Below are positions 20,000 to 28,517 of a DNA stretch of 64,000 bases, in pieces. Source of the DNA: Pelotomaculum thermopropionicum SI. Lineage in GTDB: Bacteria > Bacillota > Desulfotomaculia > Desulfotomaculales > Pelotomaculaceae. Numbering within the stretch: the first letter of the stretch is position 1; each line of letters opens with the position of its first letter. Under the pieces are notes generated by a model. It did not search any database, was not told where the DNA came from, and saw only the letters and a program-made list of their open reading frames with translations. The stretch covers positions 1,302,001 through 1,366,000 of the forward strand of contig AP009389.1 in NCBI GenBank assembly GCA_000010565.1. The letters run 5' to 3'. Both the position numbers and the translations under genes were made by a program.

Positions 20000-20332
20000 A
20001 TGTCCGCTGTGGCAGTTGGTATCGTTATTCTTTTGCTGGTGACTCTGTCGGTACGCGAGAGGATCCGCATCCAGATGCAGCGGGAAAAGGACTGGAGCTT
20101 TATCGGTGAGGCGAAGCCCAGCCCGCTTTCTCAGGCTCTGGCAAACCTGGTAGGGGTAGCAGGGGGCGTTTACCTTTCAATGGTGGTATTGGCTACTTTT
20201 CTTGAAATACAGCTTCCGGAGCGGGTGCAGATGGGAAATTTTGCCTTCGAGCCCCTGGCTGCGCTGTCCATCCTGCTTGCTCTGATGCAGCCTTTCCTGC
20301 AGAGGGCTATTGATGCCTGGCGGCGTTTTTAA
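20000..20332 (+). CDS. Small membrane protein of unknown function
   Basis: The ~110-residue product has three probable membrane segments: the N-terminus (VAVGIVILLLVTLSV), about 45-65 and about 78-95. A basic loop (RERIRIQMQREKDW) follows the first. I recognise no family. ATG 20000 follows GGGGGTG; an in-frame GTG at 19991 lies in the SD. It lies between the dut terminator and a ylmC/ymxH-type gene. Confidence 0.65.
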   Translation: MSAVAVGIVILLLVTLSVRERIRIQMQREKDWSFIGEAKPSPLSQALANLVGVAGGVYLSMVVLATFLEIQLPERVQMGNFAFEPLAALSILLALMQPFLQRAIDAWRRF

Positions 20333-20364
20333 ATAGTTTTAAATAAAAATTGGGAGGCAAGATT

Positions 20365-20634
20365 ATGAGAATGTGCGACCTGGTGGGGAAAGAAATAGTA
20401 AATATGTTTAACGGGGCCCGTCTGGGCGTGGTTGGCGAGTCCGATATGGCCATAGACCTGGAATCGGGCCAGATCAGGTCGATAATCCTGCCCAGAAAAG
20501 GCGGCTTTATCAACCTCTGGCTAGAGAGACAGCAACTGGTCATACCGTGGGAGTCGGTGCGGAAGATAGGCTCCGAGGTAATCATAGTCGAACTGGATCA
20601 AACCAGTCCGTATTACCGGCGACAATTATTTTAA
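20365..20634 (+). CDS. YlmC/YmxH family PRC-barrel sporulation protein
   Basis: These ~85-residue PRC-barrel proteins are conserved in spore formers; their molecular role is not well defined. Here the start MRMCDLVGKEIVN, the central GRIRSIILP-like strand (GQIRSIILPRKG) and the terminal strand IPWESVRKIGSEVIIVEL match the family. ATG 20365 after GGGAGGC is better than the earlier in-frame start at 20350. A terminator follows. In Bacillus, ymxH follows ymxG (mlpA), so the neighbourhood is conserved. Confidence 0.8.
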   Translation: MRMCDLVGKEIVNMFNGARLGVVGESDMAIDLESGQIRSIILPRKGGFINLWLERQQLVIPWESVRKIGSEVIIVELDQTSPYYRRQLF

Positions 20635-20650
20635 GCGGTTTGGGATTAAA

Positions 20651-20681
20651 AACTCCGGAGAAAAACCGGAGTTTATTTTTA
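20651..20681 (+). terminator. Intrinsic terminator after the ylmC/ymxH-type gene
   Basis: AACTCCGG pairs with CCGGAGTT across a 7-base A-rich loop, followed by TTATTTTTAT. Confidence 0.8.
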
Positions 20682-20798
20682 TAGCTGTTGCGGGCGCAGG
20701 CTGTTCGCGCTTCTAATATTTTTTTGTTCTTTAAAATGTAATTAATGCAGTTTGCTGCAGACATAATATAAAAAGGATTTCAGGAACGGAGGCTGATC

Positions 20799-21785
20799 AT
20801 GTCCCGTCAGCACAGAGTTGAGCTGATTAAAAAAATCGCCGAACTCAGGGGGTCGGCGGTACTTTGTTATATTACTGGCGATCGGGAAAATGTCAATACA
20901 AGAATAGCCCCCGACGTGACCCAGGTTTTTTTCAGGCACCTGGAAATGTTCGGGGAGTGCCGCCAACTGGACCTTTTTATCTACACGCGAGGCGGAGACG
21001 TGTTGACGCCGTGGCGGCTGGTCCATTTGATCCGTGAATACGCCTCCCGCTTTGCTGTAATGGTGCCCTTCCGCTGTTACAGCGCAGGGACGCTGCTGTG
21101 TCTGGGGGCAGATGAAATTGTTATGGGTAAAATGGGGGAACTAGGCCCTATCGACCCGGTGGTGGTAAATGCATTTAACCCGCAGGACCCAAACAATCCG
21201 GCCGCCAGAATTCCTGTAAACATTGAGGATGTATATTCTTACCTGGCGCTTGCCGGGGAGAAGGCCGGTGTGTGCAGCAACGACCAGCAGGTGAGGGCCT
21301 TTACCCTGCTGGTGGAACGCGTTCACCCCCTCGCTCTCGGGAATGTTCACCGCAATTATATGCTGATTAGATCACTGGCCAAAAAATTGCTTGCCATGCA
21401 CCAGCAGCCTTTGAGAGAAGGGCGGATCGAGCACATTGTGGACAATCTGACCGAAAAGCTTTACGCCCACAATCATATGATTTCCAGGCGGGAGGCAATT
21501 GAGGAGATCAATCTGGCCGTTCGCATACCAGACGGCACACTCGAAAAATTAATGTGGTCCCTTTACCAGCGCTATGCTGAAGAGTTAAAGCTGGCCGACC
21601 CGTTTAACCCTGCCGAGCAGTTGCGCGGCAGCAAAAGCGAGTTTGAGGTAATGAGCGGCATAGTGGAGTCCGTTTACGGTTTGGATGCCTTTATTTTTTC
21701 AGGGGCCGTTGAGAGGAGGGATTTTCCGGAGCCAGGCAAGGTGAATGTAAGCATTCTAAAACAGGGATGGAAAACAATAATTTGA
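20799..21785 (+). CDS. SDH/ClpP-fold serine protease family protein
   Basis: The 328-residue protein belongs to the SDH_sah family (serine dehydrogenase proteinase), a ClpP/crotonase-fold group. The oxyanion region FIYTRGGDVLTPWRLVHLI is followed by a candidate nucleophile in RCYSAGTLLCLGADEIVMG. GELGPIDPVVV then follows; this is the family pattern. No signal peptide is seen, so it is probably cytoplasmic or membrane-associated on the inside. Substrates are unknown. ATG with GGAGGC upstream. It lies alone after a terminator. Confidence 0.82.
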   Translation: MSRQHRVELIKKIAELRGSAVLCYITGDRENVNTRIAPDVTQVFFRHLEMFGECRQLDLFIYTRGGDVLTPWRLVHLIREYASRFAVMVPFRCYSAGTLLCLGADEIVMGKMGELGPIDPVVVNAFNPQDPNNPAARIPVNIEDVYSYLALAGEKAGVCSNDQQVRAFTLLVERVHPLALGNVHRNYMLIRSLAKKLLAMHQQPLREGRIEHIVDNLTEKLYAHNHMISRREAIEEINLAVRIPDGTLEKLMWSLYQRYAEELKLADPFNPAEQLRGSKSEFEVMSGIVESVYGLDAFIFSGAVERRDFPEPGKVNVSILKQGWKTII

Positions 21786-21823
21786 AAAATAATAGCCTGA
21801 TTTTGGAGGAGGATTGGCGTAGA

Positions 21824-22063
21824 ATGGAGGAAAAAGATAAAAACTTTAACGGCGAAAAATTGTTTTTCAGCTACCAGGAAGGCGAGAAAAAATACTATTT
21901 CTTGACCGGCAGTTCGGGTTACCCGCTGGCCGATTATGATTTCCCGGGCCTGCCGGCCTGCAAAGCAAATGGAATTGTCGTTGTGGAGGTCAGGCCGAAA
22001 ACGGCAGGCGTGCTGCCCGGTTTCGATGCCGGTACGGCAAGCTCTTCCGGGCTGGTTGGCTGA
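21824..22063 (+). CDS. Small protein of unknown function
   Basis: The product is about 79 residues, with a beta-rich core (KLFFSYQEGEKKYYFLTGSSGYPLADYD) and a Gly/Ala/Ser-rich tail. I recognise no family. ATG 21824 is favoured by a strong GGAGGAGG (21805-21812) 11 bases upstream. An in-frame ATG at 21767 would overlap the preceding gene by 19 bases and has only a crowded SD. Confidence 0.45.
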   Translation: MEEKDKNFNGEKLFFSYQEGEKKYYFLTGSSGYPLADYDFPGLPACKANGIVVVEVRPKTAGVLPGFDAGTASSSGLVG

Positions 22064-22283
22064 AACGATGCTGCAGGCCTTGTCCGCACCCTTCGGCATA
22101 ATACCGGCATTTTCGGAAATCTATCATTAACATTGGTCTAAATCTTTGACAATTTTAGGAATGTAATTACTTACATTGAATGCCGGTCAACCCCGGCCTC
22201 GCCAAAATTCGCCAAACGATGCCAAGCCAACAGGGCAGCGCCTTCAGCTGGTGGCTTTTCAGGACGGTTTGTCTTCAGTCTGA

Positions 22284-22312
22284 GCAAGGCTGCAGGCCTT
22301 GCTTTTATTTTG
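22284..22312 (+). terminator. Intrinsic terminator in the gap before dapB
   Basis: GCAAGGC pairs with GCCTTGC around a 5-base loop, followed by TTTTATTTT. Confidence 0.75.
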
Positions 22313-22472
22313 CGGGAAAGTTTTAATTGGTTCTTCATGCCGGTATGTGCCGGCTAAAGTTTTTGACTCAAGAAGAAAGGCGCTGGGTTCAGGATAATTA
22401 TTCCATAATTCGTCCAATACTTCAAAATTATTGACATATCTGGTTATATATAAGAAAATTAACTTTATAAGT

Positions 22473-22490
22473 CGGGCTTTGCCCGTTTTC
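22473..22490 (+). promoter_or_regulatory. Small hairpin just upstream of the dapB ribosome site
   Basis: CGGGC and GCCCG flank a TTT loop and are followed by TTTTC, 27 bases before the dapB start. It could act as a weak terminator or attenuator in the dapB leader, or simply shape the ribosome site. Confidence 0.4.
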
Positions 22491-22516
22491 GTTATCTAAT
22501 ACAAGGAGGTGGAAGC

Positions 22517-23323
22517 TTGATCAGGGTTGTTGTTAGCGGAGCTTATGGACGCATGGGGCGGGAGGTTGTAAAGGCCGTTTGTAAAACGGAAGACATGGAG
22601 CTGGTGGGAGCCGCCGACAAAAAGGGTGAGGGCCTGGATGCGGGCTCTGTGGCGGAAGCGGGCATTACCGGAATAATTATCGAGAACGACCTGGAAAAAG
22701 TGCTGGCCAGAACCAGACCGGATGTTGCGGTGGACTTTACAGGGCCTCAGGCCGCTTATCACAACGCGATTTCGTGCATAAACCACAGGGTCAGGCCGGT
22801 TGTCGGCACTACAGGAATGAATCCCGACCAAATCCAGAAAATCATTGAGCTGTCGGAGACAGCAGGCATTGGCGGGCTGATTGCGCCGAATTTTGCCATT
22901 GGAGCCTTGTTAATGATGAAATTTGCCGCTGAGGCAGCACGCCATTTTCCCAATGTAGAAATTATCGAACTGCATCATGACCAGAAGCTGGATGCTCCCT
23001 CCGGCACGGCCATCAAGACGGCCGAGGTGATTATGGAGCAAAGGGAAGGCAAGTCTTTCCAGGAGCCGGTTTCGGAGTATGAAAAGATACCCGGTGCAAG
23101 GGGCGGTGAATTCGAGGGAGGAATCCGCATTCACAGCGTCAGGTTACCCGGTTTGGTGGCGCACCAGGAGGTAATATTCGGTGGGCTTGGCCAGACCCTC
23201 ACCATAAGGCATGATTCCTTATCCCGGGAGTCCTTTATGCCCGGCGTGCTGCTGGGGATCCGCAAAGCAATGCGCCTGGAGAAGGTGGTATATGGTTTAG
23301 AGAAAATCATGTTTGAGCAGTAG
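22517..23323 (+). CDS. dapB: 4-hydroxy-tetrahydrodipicolinate reductase
   Basis: DapB reduces the DapA product to tetrahydrodipicolinate in the lysine/diaminopimelate pathway. The N-terminal dinucleotide site GAYGRMGREV is followed by GTTGMNPDQI. The catalytic loop ELHHDQKLDAPSGTA carries the His and Lys residues at about 157-163. The 268 residues fit. The TTG start has AAGGAGGTGG upstream. Its product is the branch point between cell-wall diaminopimelate and spore dipicolinate. Confidence 0.96.
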   Translation: MIRVVVSGAYGRMGREVVKAVCKTEDMELVGAADKKGEGLDAGSVAEAGITGIIIENDLEKVLARTRPDVAVDFTGPQAAYHNAISCINHRVRPVVGTTGMNPDQIQKIIELSETAGIGGLIAPNFAIGALLMMKFAAEAARHFPNVEIIELHHDQKLDAPSGTAIKTAEVIMEQREGKSFQEPVSEYEKIPGARGGEFEGGIRIHSVRLPGLVAHQEVIFGGLGQTLTIRHDSLSRESFMPGVLLGIRKAMRLEKVVYGLEKIMFEQ

Positions 23324-23340
23324 TGCAATTTAATACATGC

Positions 23341-23368
23341 ACCTCCATTTTTTAAAGCTCATATTATG
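23341..23368 (+). promoter_or_regulatory. Possible SigK-type promoter upstream of dpaA
   Basis: AC at 23341-23342 is followed by 17 bases and then CATATTATG (23360-23368). The Bacillus mother-cell sigma-K pattern is AC-N16/17-CATANNNTA, so only the last base differs. The site lies 42 bases before dpaA, whose Bacillus counterpart is SigK-controlled. This is a pattern match only. Confidence 0.45.
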
Positions 23369-23409
23369 TTGGTAGTGAGACAAAGGTCGCAGGGAGGTTT
23401 CGGGCGATC

Positions 23410-24300
23410 ATGCTGCCAGCACTGGAGGGTACCAGAGTTGCCGTCATCGGAGGAGATGCCAGGGAACTGGTTCTGGTTGAGGAACTGGTTAAGTCGGGGG
23501 CACAGGTAAATGTTGCCGGCCTTCCGGCAGGAGAGATAAAAGGGGTGTGCCATTTCAGCGCTGCCGGGGATTGTCTTGGTGGTATAAAAGCATTAATCCT
23601 CCCGGTTCCAGGCATTGACGAGAATGGCCGGGTTTACAGTGCTTTTGCGGAAAAGTCCCCGGTTCTTACCGATGAAGTGATGGCAGAGGTCCCGCCCGGA
23701 GCTCTTGTTTTTACAGGAGTGGCAAGGCCGCTGCTGAGCCGGATGGTTTCCCGGAGGGGGTTGCGTTTAATTGAACTGATGAAGCTTAACGAGGTGGCCA
23801 TTTTAAACTCAATCCCCTCTGCAGAAGGTGCAATTCAGATGGCAATGGAAATGCTGCCTGTAACCATTCACGGCATTACGGCTTATGTTTTGGGCTTCGG
23901 CCGCACCGGGATGACCCTGGCCCGCCTTCTTGGAGCAATGGGCGCCCGGACCAGGGTAGTTGCCAGAAAACCCGAGCACCTGGCCCGGATTTTCGAAATG
24001 AACCTTATTCCCGTGCCGCTTCAACACATGGCCGATTGCCTTGGTGAAGCGGAAGTTATTTTTAACACCATACCGGCACTGGTGTTAACCCGGGAAGTGC
24101 TAATGAAGCTTTCCCCCGGCACCGTTATTATCGATATTGCCTCGGCACCGGGTGGTACGGACTTCCGTGCGGCGGAAAGTCTGGGTATTAAAGCTTGCCT
24201 GGCACCGGGCCTTCCCGGCAAGGTGGCGCCAAAAACGGCCGGCCGTATTCTGGCCAGGGTTATTTCAAGGATTATTGCAGAGGAAACGGCAGGCGGTTAA
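23410..24300 (+). CDS. dpaA: Dipicolinate synthase subunit A
   Basis: Subunit A of dipicolinate synthase (SpoVFA) is the NAD(P)-dependent partner that oxidises the DapA-derived intermediate to dipicolinate in the mother cell. The 296 residues show an N-terminal region beginning GTRVAVIGGDARELVLVEEL. A Rossmann nucleotide site YVLGFGRTGMTLARLLGAMGA lies at about residues 158-178. It is followed 29 bases later by dpaB, as in all spoVF operons. Confidence 0.93.
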   Translation: MLPALEGTRVAVIGGDARELVLVEELVKSGAQVNVAGLPAGEIKGVCHFSAAGDCLGGIKALILPVPGIDENGRVYSAFAEKSPVLTDEVMAEVPPGALVFTGVARPLLSRMVSRRGLRLIELMKLNEVAILNSIPSAEGAIQMAMEMLPVTIHGITAYVLGFGRTGMTLARLLGAMGARTRVVARKPEHLARIFEMNLIPVPLQHMADCLGEAEVIFNTIPALVLTREVLMKLSPGTVIIDIASAPGGTDFRAAESLGIKACLAPGLPGKVAPKTAGRILARVISRIIAEETAGG

Positions 24301-24329
24301 TCTGGCTTTCGGTTATGGAGGTGCTTGCA

Positions 24330-24914
24330 ATGCAAATGAAAGGTATTAAAGTGGGCTTTGCCTTGACCGGTTCGCACTGCTGCCTGGAATATGTGATACC
24401 GCAAATACGCAATCTTGTTAGGGAGGGCGCTGAAGTAGTACCAATACTCAGCGATGCTGTTAATGCGACGGATACGAGGTACGGAACGGGCGACGGATGG
24501 AAGAACATTTTGAAAGAAATAACAGGCAGGGAGGCTATTACCACAATAACTGAGGCTGAACCGATAGGTCCTCAGAAACTGCTGGATGTGCTGGTTGTTG
24601 CTCCCTGCACCGGGAATACGCTGGCAAAGCTGGCCAACGGCATTACCGACACCGCTGTATTGATGTCCGCTAAGGCCCAGTTGAGAAACCGGCGACCGGT
24701 GGTACTGGCCCTCTCCACCAACGACGGGCTGGGCATGAATGCCAGAAACATTGGACTTCTTCTTAATACAAAAAACATTTACATGGTGCCTTTTGGACAG
24801 GATAACCCGACTGGCAAGCCGAACTCTTTAATGGCCAGGTGGGACCTGATTACGGAAACGGTGCTGGAGGCATTGAAGGGCAGGCAAATCCAGCCAGTTT
24901 TAATAACCCACTGA
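24330..24914 (+). CDS. dpaB: Dipicolinate synthase subunit B
   Basis: Subunit B (SpoVFB) is a flavoprotein-fold protein that works with DpaA to make the spore calcium chelator dipicolinate. The 194 residues show the family opening VGFALTGSHCCLEYVIPQI. The flavoprotein motif VVAPCTGNTLAKLANGITD lies near residues 90-108. ATG 24330 after GGAGGTG (24317-24323) is chosen; an in-frame ATG at 24195 lies inside dpaA and adds unrelated residues. Confidence 0.93.
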   Translation: MQMKGIKVGFALTGSHCCLEYVIPQIRNLVREGAEVVPILSDAVNATDTRYGTGDGWKNILKEITGREAITTITEAEPIGPQKLLDVLVVAPCTGNTLAKLANGITDTAVLMSAKAQLRNRRPVVLALSTNDGLGMNARNIGLLLNTKNIYMVPFGQDNPTGKPNSLMARWDLITETVLEALKGRQIQPVLITH

Positions 24915-25032
24915 CGGTTTCAGGCTCTTCGCTCCGGAAATTGCCCCAGCATTTTTGCAGGTTATTTCTTTTTCATCTAGTAATATTATTAGAACTTCAT
25001 GCGAATAAAAATTATACCGGAGGGATGAAACC

Positions 25033-26052
25033 TTGAAACATTTCAACGTAGTCATTGTAGGGGCGACCGGAGCGGTAGGACAGGAACTGATCAAGGTGCT
25101 CGAAGAGCGCAATTTCCCCGTGAAGGAGCTGAAGCTATGTGCCACTTCCCGGTCGGCAGGCAAGGTCCTGTTTTTCCGCGGCAGGCCGCATACGGTTGAA
25201 GTGACCACCCCCGATTCGTTTGAAGGCATGGACATAGCTCTTTTTGCCGGGGGGGCGGCCAGCAAGGAATTTGGTCCGGCTGCTGTTGAACGCGGTGCCG
25301 TGGTTGTGGACAACAGCAGCACTTTCAGAATGGACCCGGCCGTGCCTTTGATAGTGCCGGAAGTCAACCCGGAAGACGTAAAGTGGCATAAAGGCATTAT
25401 TGCCAATCCTAACTGCTCGACCATTCTGCTGGTGGTAGCTTTAAAACCGATTCATGATGCGGCAAGAATAAAAAGAGTGGTCGTGGCTACCTACCAGGCA
25501 GTATCAGGGGCCGGGCGGGAAGGAATAGACGAGCTTACCGCCCAGACAAAGGCTGTTCTGGAACAGCGCGAGGTTAAACCGGAAGTTTTCCCCTATCAGA
25601 TTGCTTTTAACCTGATTCCTCATATTGATGTTTTCATGGATCTCGATTATACCAAAGAAGAGTGGAAGATGGTTAAGGAGACTCAAAAAATAATGCACGA
25701 CGAATCAATTGCGGTAACGGCCACAACCGTAAGGGTGCCCGTTTACCGCAGCCACTCTGAGGCGGTAAACATCGAGACGGAGAGGAAGATCACTGCTGCG
25801 GAAGCAAGGCGGCTGCTCGGCGAGTTTCCCGGCATAGTGGTAATGGATGACCCGGCCGGAAAGAAATACCCCATGCCGCTCTTTACATCTCATCGCGATG
25901 AGGTTTTTGTAGGAAGGATCAGGGAGGATAACTCAATCCCCAACGGCTTAAACATCTGGGTGGTGGCCGATCAAATCCGTAAAGGGGCGGCCACAAATGC
26001 AGTTCAGATTGCGGAACTTGTTGTCAAGTACGGTTGCTTAGCCAGAGGATAA
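25033..26052 (+). CDS. asd: Aspartate-semialdehyde dehydrogenase
   Basis: Asd reduces aspartyl phosphate to aspartate semialdehyde, the shared precursor of lysine, threonine and dipicolinate. The nucleotide site GATGAVGQELI is near the N-terminus. The catalytic cysteine is in NPNCSTI at about residue 128, and the substrate His is within PVYRSHSEAV. The 339 residues fit. The TTG start follows GGAGGG. The order dpaA-dpaB-asd-dapG-dapA is the classic spore-former operon. Confidence 0.96.
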   Translation: MKHFNVVIVGATGAVGQELIKVLEERNFPVKELKLCATSRSAGKVLFFRGRPHTVEVTTPDSFEGMDIALFAGGAASKEFGPAAVERGAVVVDNSSTFRMDPAVPLIVPEVNPEDVKWHKGIIANPNCSTILLVVALKPIHDAARIKRVVVATYQAVSGAGREGIDELTAQTKAVLEQREVKPEVFPYQIAFNLIPHIDVFMDLDYTKEEWKMVKETQKIMHDESIAVTATTVRVPVYRSHSEAVNIETERKITAAEARRLLGEFPGIVVMDDPAGKKYPMPLFTSHRDEVFVGRIREDNSIPNGLNIWVVADQIRKGAATNAVQIAELVVKYGCLARG

Positions 26053-26132
26053 ATTTTATATTGAAAGAAACAGCCCCACTCCCTTTGAGTGCCAGGTGCC
26101 GCAAAGCAGGCTTTAAAAGGAGAACGGGCGTT

Positions 26133-27377
26133 ATGAAATTTATAGTTCAGAAGTTTGGCGGCACTTCGCTTGTAAATGACGAGACGCGAAGAATGGCTGC
26201 CAAAAAAGTCATTGAAGCTAAAAATAAAGGTTATTTACCGGTAGTAGTTGTATCCGCTATTGGACGGATGGGCGACCCTTACGCTACGGACACGCTTTTG
26301 AAGCTGGCCTGTGACGGCAACTGGGAACTTTCGCCCCGCGAGTCCGATCTATTGATGTCGTGCGGGGAAGTAATTTCAGGGGTAGTGATGGCGGCCACCA
26401 TCCAAAAAGAAGGCCACCCCGCCGTCTTTCTGACAGGTCTGCAGGCCGGGATAATTACCGACAATAATCATAATGATGCAAGGATTTTAAAGGTTAATCC
26501 CGAAAATATTATTAAGCACGCCCGTGACGGAAAGATAATAGTTGTGGCCGGCTTCCAGGGGGCAACGGAGAATGGCGAAATTACAACGCTGGGAAGGGGC
26601 GGGAGCGACACCACCGCCGCCGCGCTGGGAGTGGCCCTTGATGCTGAGTGGGTGGATATATATACCGATGTGGAGGGAATAATGACCGCCGATCCGCGGA
26701 TTGTCTCCGATGCCAGGCTGCTGGAGGTGGTCACGTACAACGAGATCTGCCAGCTTGCCCACGAAGGAGCAAAGGTTATTCATCCACGCGCCGTAGAGAT
26801 TGCCATGCAGAAAGATATCCCTTTAAGAATAAAATCAACTTTTAGCAGTGCACCGGGCACCCTGGTAACATCCCGCGGGGAGGCATACAAGGGGAGCATA
26901 GACATAACCAGAGATCGTACAATAACAGGGATCACCTATATTTCTGATATAACCCAGTTCAGGATACCTATGGATGGCTGCGGCGATACAGCCGGCCTGC
27001 AAAGGAGAATGTTTGAAGCCCTGGCCCTGGCCGGAATAAGCATCGATTTTATCAACGTACACCCGGATGTGGTTATTTTCACCGTAAAGAATTCTGTAGC
27101 CGCTAAAGCCGCGCAGATACTGGAGAATATGGGGCTCCGTCCCTCCATCCTGCCGGACTGCGCCAAGGTTGCGGCGGTCGGTGCAGGCATGACCGGTGTA
27201 CCTGGCGTTATGGCAAGAATAGTTGGGGCGCTTGCCGATGAAAAGGTTCAGATTTTACAGTCGTCCGATTCATATACGACCATTTGGGTGCTGGTAAAAA
27301 AGAAAGACATGGAGAAAAGCATCCGGGCTTTGCACCGCCAGTTCGGTCCGGGTGAAAAAGATATTGAAAGAAGGTGA
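26133..27377 (+). CDS. dapG: Aspartate kinase
   Basis: Aspartokinase phosphorylates aspartate at the head of the pathway. The kinase signature KFGGTSL is at residues 6-12, with [13 protein letters not shown] near 170. Two C-terminal ACT domains (from about 265) point to feedback control. The 414 residues and the gene order match the diaminopimelate-sensitive isozyme DapG of Bacillus. ATG 26133 follows AAAAGGAG; the frame is open back to 26034 but those residues are not family-like. The effector is inferred from synteny only. Confidence 0.92.
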   Translation: MKFIVQKFGGTSLVNDETRRMAAKKVIEAKNKGYLPVVVVSAIGRMGDPYATDTLLKLACDGNWELSPRESDLLMSCGEVISGVVMAATIQKEGHPAVFLTGLQAGIITDNNHNDARILKVNPENIIKHARDGKIIVVAGFQGATENGEITTLGRGGSDTTAAALGVALDAEWVDIYTDVEGIMTADPRIVSDARLLEVVTYNEICQLAHEGAKVIHPRAVEIAMQKDIPLRIKSTFSSAPGTLVTSRGEAYKGSIDITRDRTITGITYISDITQFRIPMDGCGDTAGLQRRMFEALALAGISIDFINVHPDVVIFTVKNSVAAKAAQILENMGLRPSILPDCAKVAAVGAGMTGVPGVMARIVGALADEKVQILQSSDSYTTIWVLVKKKDMEKSIRALHRQFGPGEKDIERR

Positions 27378-27382
27378 CAAAC

Positions 27383-28267
27383 TTGATCAGCGATTTTGGC
27401 CGCCTTGTTACGGCTATGGTTACGCCTTTTAACAAGGACCTGAGCGTCAACTATAACCTGACCAGGAAACTTGCCCGCTATCTTGTTCAATCAGGTTCGG
27501 ACGGACTGGTGGTAGCCGGAACAACGGGTGAGTCCCCCACACTTTCAAGGGAAGAAAAGGTAGAGCTTTTCAGGGTTGTTGTTGATGAGGTTGGCGGCAG
27601 GGCGACGGTTATTGCAGGCACAGGCAGTAATTCAACATCTGAGAGCATCTCTCTCACTCAGGCAGCGCAAAAGGTTGGCGTGGATGCCGTGATGCTGGTG
27701 GTGCCGTACTACAACAAGCCATCCCAGGAAGGGCTGTACCGGCACTTCAAAGCCGTGGCGGAAAGCACCGATCTGCCCATTATGCTTTATAATGTTCCCG
27801 GCAGGACTTCAGTAAATATTCTGCCCCAGACGGTCGCCAGGCTGGCCGAAATTGACAACATTGTTGCTATCAAAGAGGCAGGCGGAAACATGGACCAGAT
27901 TAGCGAGATGCGCCGCCTCCTGCCGGACGGTTTCAACGTATACAGCGGCGATGATTCGCTTACCCTTCCCGTTTTGTCCCTGGGCGGCAAAGGAGTTGTA
28001 AGCGTAGTATCTCACCTGGTCGGGGGGCGCATTCAGGAAATGATTAATGCCTATACCTCGGGCAATACCACCCTGGCGACAGAAATTCATCTTGAGCTCT
28101 TTCCGCTTTTTAAAGGGATGTTTATAACAACCAATCCCGTTCCGGTGAAAACCGCACTGAGCTTGATGGGCTGGGAAGTCGGGGCGACCCGCCCGCCGTT
28201 AGCCGAAGCAAGCCCGGCAGAAAAAGAATCGATTAAGAATCTGCTGGAAAGCATGAAATTAATTTAA
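27383..28267 (+). CDS. dapA: 4-hydroxy-tetrahydrodipicolinate synthase
   Basis: DapA condenses pyruvate with aspartate semialdehyde. The class I aldolase-fold motifs are present: GTTGESPTL near residue 43, catalytic Tyr in YNVPGRT, and the Schiff-base Lys in VAIKEAGG near 160. TTG 27383 is chosen because GAAGG precedes it at good spacing. An earlier GTG at 27374 overlaps the dapG stop and the SD. The product feeds both dapB and dipicolinate synthase. Confidence 0.95.
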
Positions 28268-28283
28268 ATGAAAAAAGATATGC

Positions 28284-28309
28284 GGAGCCGTTTTTCAGGC
28301 TCCTTTTCA
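28284..28309 (+). terminator. Intrinsic terminator after dapA
   Basis: GGAGCC pairs with GGCTCC across an 8-base loop, followed by TTTTC. It separates the amino-acid genes from rnjB. Confidence 0.75.
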
Positions 28310-28347
28310 ATGTTTTTCAGGTTCTGCGCCGGTGTTTCTTAAATCAG

Positions 28348-28376
28348 TTGTCCCCGATTATAAAATAAAGTATAAT
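28348..28376 (+). promoter_or_regulatory. Promoter upstream of rnjB
   Basis: TTGTCC (28348-28353) and TATAAT (28371-28376) lie 17 bases apart. The -10 is perfect. The ~135-base leader that follows shows no obvious riboswitch. Confidence 0.65.
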
Positions 28377-28517
28377 TATGTGTGAGTTTAAGAGCGGCCT
28401 GATTTAAGCCCAACAGCCAACCGAATATAATCCCCACCTTCTCCTGAAATCATCTCACCATTTTAAATTAGCAGCATTATTTGTTTTTGAATTTTCTAAA
28501 GATTAGGAGGTGTGGAT

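Larger units (their letters stand above)
22064..22516. other. Long non-coding gap upstream of dapB
   Basis: About 450 bases without a convincing gene. It holds a terminator-like hairpin near 22284. A TTGACA hexamer at 22431-22436 has no good -10 at normal spacing, and a small hairpin lies next to the dapB ribosome site. I compared it with the lysine (L-box) riboswitch and see no match. The left half probably ends the upstream transcript and the right half carries the dapB promoter. Confidence 0.5.

Noticed and set aside
22140-22500. Lysine (L-box) riboswitch upstream of dapB
   Set aside because: None of the conserved L-box strings could be found.
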